This document shows, piece after piece, positions 8,808-17,248 of a stretch of DNA of 18,541 nucleotides. Position 1 is the first letter of the stretch; every line of letters starts with the position of its first letter. The notes under the pieces are model-generated. The model was not told where the DNA came from, ran no database searches, and worked only from the letters and a program-made list of their open reading frames with translations. This DNA is from Bondarzewia mesenterica (lineage: Eukaryota > Basidiomycota > Agaricomycetes > Russulales > Bondarzewiaceae). The stretch is taken from NCBI GenBank assembly GCA_004802705.1, contig SGPL01000613.1:1-18541 (forward strand), written 5' to 3'. The translations under genes and the position numbers were made by a program.

Positions 8808-9803
8808 ATGTGCTCGACAGTTGGACCCGCGATGCCGATATCGCCCTCCCATTCGATCTTATTTCTCCAATGTCATCGTGGTGCACAATTGCCACATTCA
8901 TTCGCCCCGCGACTCTGAACGGTCCAGTGAGGATTCACTTGTTTTGCTTTCTTTCGGTCAACGTGAGGTTTGGTTGGAACTTACCTCGGACTTTTGGTCG
9001 GTATCAAATGCAGCCTTATGCGACGGTGGAGTGGACATGTATGCAGTGTGAAGAGCCAGTTGGGGTAGGATGGTCTGTTCAAGCTGTAGGTTACAAAACT
9101 TTGTGAGCAATCGCTGTTGTATGATGACGCTAGCATGCCTTGTGCAACTGCATCCGTTTCGAAAGGCAAGGCGAAAGGTCATTCGGGGTCCCGTTCTTTA
9201 CTTCCGCTCATATCGGCGAAAAGCGCGGTGGCTATTCGCTCGGTCGAAGACTCGAAATGTTGGTGCATTCCTGTCAATCTTTGCAACTCCCTCGATACTG
9301 GACTTGCGATGCGGATCCATCTCGCACAAGTTGGCTAGCAACGCCCGATTGTTCTGGCATCCATCCGTTTGGATTGCCCATCTTGCTTATAACATCGCTC
9401 GGACGCTCAGTCAGGAATTGAGTCCGAGGATCCAAGAAACCGTCCAGATTTGGCTGCAGATCTATGACAAATAGCTCGGGTTTAGATTTGTGAACAGCGG
9501 CTATGAACCGAAAGACCACCTTCGATGAACAAGAGATGGTGGGGTTCACCTCCTTGAGCGGCGGAGGATTATGTTGGAATGCCTTGTGTGCTTCCTCCGT
9601 CCGATTACCCTCGCAGACTCGTGCGTCTTGTTGCCTGTTACGCAACTTTCCATCGATGCACCATAAAAAACTTCCCTCAGACACTCTGTCCATTCTGTCA
9701 ACGACATCGACGCTCTCTCAGGCTGCGTCATGTGTACGCGTCAGCTCACCCACTTCAGTGTCTATCTCCCTCGTCATCGCCTCCTCACCCCCGTCAGCAA
9801 TTA
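8808..9803. other. Intergenic region with no confident gene
   Basis: About 1 kb between the VTC1-like stop and the core promoter of the aldo/keto reductase gene. It should contain the VTC1 3' UTR and upstream regulatory DNA. The longest minus-strand open frame here (9274-9693, 139 codons from an ATG) shows no family motif that I recognise and no clear splice partner. Plus-strand frames at 8684-9106 and 9070-9474 are no better. I treat the region as non-coding, with a small chance of a hypothetical gene on the minus strand. Confidence 0.5.
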
Positions 9804-9808
9804 CCAAT
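9804..9808 (+). promoter_or_regulatory. CCAAT box upstream of aldo/keto reductase gene
   Basis: CCAAT lies 18 bp upstream of the TATA box and about 115 bp upstream of the ATG at 9922. The position suits a CCAAT element bound by the HAP/NF-Y complex; binding is inferred. Confidence 0.4.
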
Positions 9809-9825
9809 CCTTCTTCTCCAGATCG

Positions 9826-9833
9826 TATATAAG
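9826..9833 (+). promoter_or_regulatory. TATA box of the aldo/keto reductase gene
   Basis: TATATAAG, a canonical TATA element, sits 89 bp before the ATG at 9922. It is followed by a pyrimidine-rich stretch in which transcription would start. It is the clearest core promoter in the window and suggests a regulated, inducible gene. Confidence 0.65.
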
Positions 9834-9921
9834 GTCCTCTCTGGGTCTCGCTCTTGCCAGTCGTCCCCCGACATTCACACAGAACACACAGTCCCCATCC
9901 CCCCATCACTTTTACAGCACA

Positions 9922-11271
9922 ATGCCTTTCCCCACTCGCAATCTCGGCGGTTCTCAGGTGAACTCCATCGGCTTCGGCGCCATGGGTCTCTCCGTTGGTT
10001 ATGGTGACACCGGTTCCGTTGAGGACCGTTTGAAGGTACGTCATGCCAAATAATTCCCATTTTACGCTCACAACTGATGTTTATTGTGCAGCACCTCGAC
10101 GCCGTCTACGAACACGGCTGCACGTTCTGGGACACTTCCGACGCGTACCAGGACAATGAGGAGATATTGGGCAAGTGGTTCGCCAGGTCCGGCAAGCGCA
10201 AGGATATCTACCTTGCCACCAAGTTCGGTCTCGCCGACCCCACCAAGTTCCCCAACGGCTCCCCCGAATACGTCAAAGTCGCGTTTGAAAACTCGCTGAA
10301 GAAGCTTCAGACCGACTACATCGACTTGTACTACCTCCACCGGCAAGTCGATCGATCTGAAGCCATGGTCGAGAACTTATCTGATCGAAACCTCATCCAG
10401 TGCTGACCCCACCGTCCCCATTGAGAAGACCATCGCAGCTATGGCCGAGCTCGTCAAGTAAGCTCCAACGCAACGCTTATACGGACTTGCATTTTTGTTT
10501 CATCATTGTTAACCCTCCCCCTCTTTCTAGGGAGGGCAAGGCCAAGTCCATCGGTGTCTCCGAAATCTCCGCGTCCGCCCTCCGCCGCGCACACGCCGTC
10601 CACCCTATCGCCGCTCTCCAAGTCGAATACTCGCCACTAGCCCTCGACATCGAGTCCGACAAGATCAACCTCTTCAAGACCGCCAAAGAGCTCGGCATCG
10701 CCATCGTCTGCTACTCCCCTCTCGGCCGTGGTCTCCTCACCGGCTCCTTCGTATGTCCATCTACCCTACCCTACCCTACCCTCATTCAATCCGCTCGGAA
10801 TTGACTTTGGACGTCGATTATTATTGTAGCGCAATGCGGCGGACGTCCCCGACGGTCACTACGCCAAGTACATCCCCCGCTTCAACCCGGACAACTTCCC
10901 CAAGATCATCAAGCTCGCAGACGAGTTCGCCGCGGTTGGCAAGAAGCACAANGCCACGCCCAGCCAGGCCGTCCCTCGCATGGCTGCTCGCGCAGGGCCC
11001 CAACGTCTTCGTCATCCCCGGCACCAAGAAAGTCAAGGTACGCGCGACCCTCATCGAAAGAATTAAAAAAAAAATGCGAATATGCTGACGACGATTCGAC
11101 TCGTGCTTGCAGTACCTCGAGGATAACCTCGGCGCCGCCAAGGTCACGCTCGCGCCTGAGGAGGTCGCCCACCTGCGCGCGCTCGCGGAGGAGGTGCACA
11201 GGACGGCGCCGGGCGAGCGATACCCTGGTGACTTCAACAACCTCTCCTTCGTCGACACCCCTCCGCTCTAA
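9922..11271 (+). CDS. Aldo/keto reductase (NADPH-dependent, YakC/AKR13-like), with an apparent 1-nt frameshift
   Basis: Cytosolic TIM-barrel oxidoreductase that reduces aldehydes or ketones with NADPH; substrate unknown. Six exons: 9922-10035, 10092-10342, 10401-10457, 10531-10750, 10830-11037 and 11113-11271, about 335 residues if read through. The start [19 protein letters not shown] fits the family. The catalytic tetrad is complete: Asp52 and Tyr57 (WDTSDAY), Lys82 (LATKFG) and His121 (YYLHR). [24 protein letters not shown] and VIPGTKK follow in order. Exon 5 is 208 nt where 207 would keep the frame: after KKH.ATPSQA the reading shifts by one base before [15 protein letters not shown]. The likely cause is one extra C in the CCC run at 10973-10975, close to an N at 10952, so a sequencing error is more likely than a pseudogene. 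Intron 2 (10343-10400) starts GCAAGT and is GC-AG. Genes of this type are often stress or detoxification enzymes. Confidence 0.92.
10761..10782 (+). repeat. (CTACC)4 pentanucleotide repeat inside intron 4 of the aldo/keto reductase
   Basis: Four CTACC units and a partial fifth lie just inside the donor of intron 10751-10829. It is a short microsatellite in non-coding sequence; the unit differs from the TTAGGG telomere repeat, so it is not telomeric. Confidence 0.8.
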
Positions 11272-13276
11272 AAAAACAGCGTGACGTTCCCGGGGCTCTG
11301 AGCGCGGACTTTTGTGTTGTGTAGTAGTTAACGTTTACCTCACGCGACGCTTTGTTGTATCATGATCCAAAACGAATGGTGAATCTTCTTGAGATGTTTA
11401 TTGCGTCGCGGGAACTTGTGAGTGGATGGTTTGTTGAGCGTTGCAGCAGAGGCGACTGCCGGTGATATCAGCATGTACTTAGTCTCCCCGAGGCAGAGTA
11501 GCCACACGTCAGGCCTTACGGACAACGCAGAAGACAGTCGTTCTGACTTTGTTGCGGCCGACTGATTCAAGGGGAAGAACGGGAACGGCGTCGTCAATGA
11601 TAAAATTCGGTTATTTCTCAAAGAATTTGCGAAGGTGAAACAGAGCTCAAAAGGACAGTCGTACGTGCTCTACGGGATTGGACGTGTAGGGTGACCCGTT
11701 CGCCAATGAACTAAGGTCACCTGTGCCACATGCATGCAGGAAGGGGGAGGAGATTGTACCCACACCCACGCCGATGCAAGGATAGTGTACTCGCGTGCGT
11801 GGGGACGGCCATATCGCGGGCACGCAGATTCAAAGGGGGGTAGATGGTGGATCGGGGGCTATACCCGGATCCCTGTGAAGATCGATTGCATCGTTCGGGT
11901 GTCGTACGAAGGACTTCTCCAGCGTGCGCGAGTCGTGGCATTCGAGGTTGGGGGGTCGAGTTGAGTACGAGAGTTGTGTCACGATGCGAGGATACCAGCA
12001 TGCGTGGTATGTGGGAGGCCAGCACAGCTGGAGAGACGATATTAAGGGCACAGGAGAAGAGAGAGGACAAGTACAACAGGTAGGCAAGAAGCATTCGAAG
12101 CGCGCGTATCCAAATCCAATCCAGAGCCGATCCAGAGCCAATCGTGATACGCAGCATCCCATGCGTCAAAACCTGTGTACATAGATCAACACAAGTGACG
12201 ATCGGACTCGCGCAGAGGATCTGATACGAGAAGTGACATCAAGGGATGCCATTGCCAACACCAGCGGCGTCTTGTCACGACAGCAAGCATCGCTCAGAAA
12301 GCCCGGAGCATACCTATGTCCGCATCGGAACAACAGAAAGTGACAGCACGCATCGATGTAAAGGAGATCCTATGGATAATTGAGGATGAAACACGTGATG
12401 ATGGTGTTGTAGTTTGATTACGATGGTCGGCTGGCTGAGAAGGTGGGGCAAAAACAAGAGGTGTTGGAGGATTAGGCTTCGTTGACGTACCTCTAAATTC
12501 CGTTAATTTAAGTTGGGTCCGGGGTGCCCACTGGCCCATGTCAACTACAGCGTGGCCTGGTCCAGATACAACTAGTGTACTGCATCCTGCGTACGGTTAA
12601 CCTTCATAAAGCTTGCGGCAGCCAGCATCTCAGCCTTATGTCTGCAACCCACCGTCGTTCAAGACCTCTGCACATCGTGACCATCTACGGCTGCGATGGC
12701 CATGCCAACGATAGCCGGCCCGAGAAGGAGTGTTATCCGAAGCGGTGGGTCGTCGGAACGCTGAGAGGTGAGCGGTCTGATTGGGGAAATCCGACTGAAG
12801 TGGTCGGAAAGAAGGACCGAGAACATCAGCTGGTGGTGAGCGTATTTACCTGTGATCAACTGAAATAAACTGGACAGGAAGTAAAGCGAAGACGCGGACG
12901 GGATGGACAGGACAAGGCCAGGAGCATGATGGATGTGAATTGCCTGCAGGCATCAGGAGAGAAGACGCGTGGGGGGTGTTCGCCATCGATTAACCAAGGC
13001 GAAGGGGTACAAAAAGCGAGAGGAGGATGGGAGCGGTCACGAAGATGATGACATGACGCGAACGGCAGAGGAGGATGTGACGCCGGCACCACCTTTTCGA
13101 GCACCCCTTGTGGATATCACTGTGAAGAACGGATGGCGCTCGCGTGGGCTTGTCTCTACAGCTCTGCGCTTTCTCAGTCTCTTCTTTTCTTGCTCTTACT
13201 TGTTCGCTCGCCCGCCCCTCTCTTGCCCTGCGTCCGGTCCTTCGTTGCTGCGTTGAGCTGCACACTTCCATTTCAG
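11272..13276. other. Long intergenic region upstream of the Whi3-like gene
   Basis: About 2 kb with no supported gene. The first few hundred bases should be the 3' UTR of the aldo/keto reductase. The open frames here on either strand (for example 11717-12169 minus and 12524-12868 plus) show no domain and unlikely compositions. A short direct repeat, atccagagcc twice in a row, lies around 12118-12140. From about 13150 to 13250 the plus strand becomes pyrimidine-rich, as upstream of fungal transcription starts. The region probably contains the distal promoter of the Whi3-like gene; unannotated non-coding RNAs cannot be excluded. Confidence 0.5.
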
Positions 13277-13639
13277 GTGAGTGATTACAGATGCGTTCAC
13301 GGCATGGGAACGGTGGGCGTGCACTGTCGGGCGCCGAGACGGGCTATCGGGTGGCGCACCACGATGAACGTCGGAGCGCAGACCGTGTGCGCCCGTTGTG
13401 CTCGGTCGGGTGAGTGCATGCTCCAACTGTTTGCGAGGGGCCATGCAAGGTGCCCGTCGCCGGGGAGGACAATGACGAGGGGTTTGAGATCAGCGTGGGA
13501 ATGTGAGCACGTGAGAAACTGGTAAGGTTAAGGTTTGCCGCTGGGTTTGTTTAATGGTCCGTGCGTGGGAGCGGGAACGGAGGGGCCGGCCAGGGTCGGC
13601 TCGTCTGCTGAACGATGGCTCGCTCGATCGACCTTTCAG
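13277..13639 (+). other. Possible 5' UTR intron of the Whi3-like gene
   Basis: A strong donor (CAG followed by GTGAGT at 13277) lies just after a pyrimidine-rich block, and an acceptor TTTCAG ends at 13639. A second possible acceptor (CTCTCAG) ends at 13874 and opens directly in the protein frame. This arrangement suggests a spliced 5' leader. The exact acceptor cannot be decided from sequence alone. Confidence 0.3.
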
Positions 13640-14099
13640 AGTAACAGCCACCTTCACGCCCTTACGCCTTCCTCGACGCCCTCCTTCTCCTCCTCGCTCC
13701 TCCTCAACGCGTCGCGTCTGTATTCTCTATTCCTCCTCTCCCTGTTTATGCTCCCCCCTTCTTCTTTTTTTTTCCACGTTTTCATCCTTCAACACCAATT
13801 TGCCCACCCTGGCTTCTTCCCTCGTCTCCACTCGTTCGCCTTTTCTCCACGGCCCCCCACCGCGCCGCTCTCAGGACGAAGACTTCATAAATCGTTCTCT
13901 GCTCGATAGTTTGGACGCGCAAGCAGACGCTGAGCCTCTTTCTTCGTCTGATTCTGAAGCTCCCGCCGCGCCAACATCCTTCGGCACACTTTCCTCGTCC
14001 TCCATCGCCTCTGTTCCATATCACGTCACCCCTCAGCTGTCGCATCACCGTCCAGAGTCTCCCCCAAACATTGTTCCGGACTCCTTCAGCCCTCCAACC
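13640..14099 (+). promoter_or_regulatory. Pyrimidine-rich leader or promoter upstream of the Whi3-like ATG
   Basis: A C+T-rich tract runs from about 13664 to 13790 on the plus strand, typical of fungal promoters and 5' leaders. The Whi3 frame stays open upstream of the ATG through this whole region back to 13554. The part from 13875 (DEDFINRSLLDSLDAQ) looks protein-like, so an upstream coding exon could extend the protein by 75 residues. Confidence 0.4.
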
Positions 14100-17000
14100 A
14101 TGTATCATAACATGCATCCCTCCGATTTTGTGTCATCATCGGATTTTGACCAGAAACAAGGAAAACTCCCCGACTTTGCCCAACAGGGCCCTTACAGAAC
14201 TTCTACCGCGTTCAACGCATTTGCCAATAATCGCTCAAGACAACCATCCATCCCCGCTCCTGGTCCGCACACCTTCCGTGACACCTCCAATCTCTCCCAT
14301 CACTATTCTCTAGACGTCTACGCTACTGCACAACCATCTCTGCAATCCATGTCTTCTCCTCCGCTATCGCAGCAGCCCGCTCTTGGCACGTTTGAGGCCA
14401 TGCATCAGCCTCGAGGTCCTTTTGATTACGCCTCAGGTCCTCATCCCTCATCCGCAGGCTTTCTTCCCAACCAAAGCAAGCCTGTTTTCCCCAACGATCC
14501 CTTCGCAAGCGGTCCGGTGCAGTCAATGCTGCCTCCTCATAAATCTGGCGGGCTGGTGTCTGGTCATGGTCCTCAACAGCTACAGCAGCAGACTCAGCCG
14601 ACACAAACCCAGCACAGCAACTATCCCCAGATGCAGTACATGAACCATCCTCAGCAGAACATGCAGTCCCAGACTCCCTACGGACCTCATTTGCCTGCCA
14701 GCACTTCAGCGCCCATGGCGGGCCAGGGTGGAGCGAGTCACGCGAATGGTGGTACACAGGTTTCGTCGCAAGAAGAAATCTCGACTATATTCGTCGTTGG
14801 GTTTCCAGAAGATATGCAGGCACGTCTCGCACTCATCCTGGGAAAAAATGTCTTGAAAAGGCTAACTCACTATCTCTGTCCTTTTAGGAGCGCGAATTCC
14901 AGAATATGTTCACCTTCTCGTCCGGATTCGAGGCGGCAACGCTCAAAATACCCAACAAAGAGCTCACTGCTTACGGTTCTGGCGCGGGAGGTGGTGCGAT
15001 GCGTCCTGGCGGGGGTCCGCTCGGTTATCCGAACGCGCACGGGGGCTCAAACGACCCATACAACGTTGTGACCATCAACCAAGGAGGGCTGGTCGTGGAT
15101 GGTGGTCGTGACGGTACCACATCGTCGTGGCCGCCGACCGAGGATCAGCATTTTGCGCATCTGGCTGCAAGCGGGACGGTAGCATCTGCCGGCAATGCGA
15201 ATGCGTCGAACGCTTCCACGCGCAAGCAGATCATCGGCTTTGCTAAATTCCGCACCCGCGCGGAAGCGCTAGAGGCGCGCGACACGCTGCAAGGGCGTCG
15301 CGTTGACATTGAGAAGGGTGCGGTCTTGAAGGCGGAGATGGCCAAGAAGAACCTGCACACCAAGCGCGGGATTGGCCCCCTTCCTTTGCAGCTGTCGACG
15401 ATCATGGGCTCAGGAGGGGGTTCCATCCCACCCGATGCACTCGGTGGTTTGCCTGGTGTTCATGGCTTGCATGGGCTTGGTTCTCCTCAAGCTCTTGTTG
15501 GTGGAGAGACTCTCACCGCGAGGGAGCGCGAACTTGGTACTCTTGGTGCCATGGGTTTTGCCGGAAGTAATGGCCGTCAGGGTCGAGTTGACCCGAGGGA
15601 AGACGACGGCGAGTTGCGTAATAGTGGTCTCGTGGGCTTTGTGACCAGAGGTGCCCGGGAGCGTGCGGAAGAAGAGGAGAGAAAGTGGCAGGACAAAGCC
15701 GAGGCTGAGAGGGAGCGGAGTGCGCGCTTGCGTTCTAACAATACTTACGCCTTCGACGCGTTCCATTCGGTCCCTGTGTCCCAGCAGCCCGTCGGAAACT
15801 CCCTTCTCGCTGCGACCGCTGGCGAAAACGGTAATGGCAGCACTTATGGATCCCGTGCAATTGCCAGTCCCTGGAGCATGGGGAATAGGGAGACCACCGC
15901 CTTGACTGGTGCAATGCGGAAGTTGTCCGCCCCGCTTTCTCTCCCGACCAGCCTACCTCCGCGTCCACCTTCTCCGAGCCAGCAGCAGCAGTCGTCTCCA
16001 CCGAGCAAGGACGGCTCTTCGTTCAACACAACGCCTTTGGGTGCGTTCTCACCGAGTTCTCAATCGAGTTCGCTTCCCGCGCACCCTTCGTTGCCGTTGC
16101 GTCCACGTGCGTACTCTCCGTCCGCATCCGGGAATGAGGGCATCTGCATCAGTGCCGGCGTCGAGCGCGTCGAGCGTAGCGGGTTCGCAGGGTAGTGTTG
16201 ATGAGGATACCTTCCGTGCCATGGGTGTTCTGAACGTGAGCACTACGGCTCCTGCCGCTGGTANGGGTTCGATGTCGCCGCAATTGCCCAGTCCTGCATC
16301 GGGGACAAGCTCGGGCGGGAAGAGCGGAGTTGTTGATCAAAATCCACCTGTGCGTTTTCACTTGTGATTATCCCAGTGAAAGATTTATCTAAACGAAAAC
16401 TTCTTTATAGATCAACACCCTCTACGTCGGCAATTTGCCTAGCTCGTCTCCGCCGCCAGGCTATCCGCCTACTTACTTGGAAGACAGCCTCCGTGAGCTG
16501 TTCATGCGTCGACCTGGCTTCCGTAAGCTCTGCTTCAGGCAAAAGAATAACGGGCCTATGTGCTTTGTTGAGGTGCGTCGCCCTTCGGTCAACGGAGTCA
16601 CAGTTTCCTGGTATTGATACTGTTTGTTTGTAGTTCACCGATGTCAGCTACGCTACCAAGGCTCTCAATGACTTGTATGGTGCGACATTGGGCGGCCTCG
16701 TCAAAGGCGGTGGTATTCGCTTGTCGTACAGCAAGAACCCGCTAGGGGTTCGTACGCCTACAAGCGCGACGAGCACGTCTTCGCCTCAGCAGAATGGATT
16801 GCCTGCATCTGGCGGGGCTACTATCCCGGCCGAGGCTTTTCAACCGAGGTTGAGCGATTTGGACACGGGGATTCGCGCCCGGCGTGATGCGTCTGGCGTG
16901 ACTTCGCCATCATCCTCCTCGTCGGCGTACCAATATAGCATGTCCCCGCCTCCGCCACGCTTCGTCTCACCGCCGCCCGTATCCAACTTCAACGCATCCG

Positions 17001-17248
17001 CGTTTCCACGCGCAGTCAATGGACAGGGCTTTGGTTACTCTCCATCGCCCAGCATGAACACGTCCTCCTCGACTACGACGTTCTCCCCATTCGGCATTTC
17101 TCCTTCTCCCATTGGCAGCAACAGTCACAACAACCCGATACCCGAGAGCATGAACATCAATAGCAACGGCAATAACAACACGAGCAATCTCATTTCTGAC
17201 AGCACCGAGCATCATCCCACGCACGCTCTGTCTTACGACGGCTTCTAG
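14100..17248 (+). CDS. Whi3/Scw1-type RNA-binding protein with two RRM domains
   Basis: Predicted cytoplasmic mRNA-binding regulator related to yeast Whi3 and fission yeast Scw1, which act in cell-cycle and cell-wall control. Exons 14100-14819, 14888-16106, 16153-16349, 16411-16572 and 16634-17248 give about 970 residues. The N-terminal 210 residues are Gln/Pro/Ser/His-rich ([15 protein letters not shown]). RRM1 begins [13 protein letters not shown] (RNP2) and resumes at RNP1 IIGFAKFR (about 355-362) after an ~85-residue Gly/Ser/Asn-rich insertion. A charged helix ([20 protein letters not shown]) and Ser/Pro-rich sequence follow. RRM2 (about 713-806) has [16 protein letters not shown] and [10 protein letters not shown], the Whi3 signature. 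The tail is Ser/Asn-rich. Intron 1 (14820-14887) starts GCACGT (GC-AG). The junction at 16107-16152 is read as a 46-nt intron, but one extra G at 16130-16132 would explain it too, giving ~985 residues. ATG 14100 has A at -3; an upstream exon is possible. Confidence 0.9.

Noticed and set aside
8684..9106. 140-codon plus-strand frame after VTC1 exon 4
   Set aside because: It begins inside VTC1 exon 4 in frame but runs through an intron into 3' sequence; the spliced VTC1 ends at 8807 with the expected family C-terminus.
10761..10782. Telomere-like repeat
   Set aside because: The unit is CTACC, not the CCCTAA of fungal telomeres, and it lies within an intron.
11717..12169. 150-codon minus-strand frame in the long intergenic region
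   Set aside because: Composition is irregular, no domain or splice partner was recognised, and another minus-strand frame overlaps it equally well.
13554..14099. Protein start at ATG 13554 (MVRAWERERRG...) for the Whi3-like gene
   Set aside because: The frame is open but crosses a pyrimidine tract that yields only Ser/Leu/Pro/Phe-rich sequence; ATG 14100 has better context. The part from 13875 remains possible coding.
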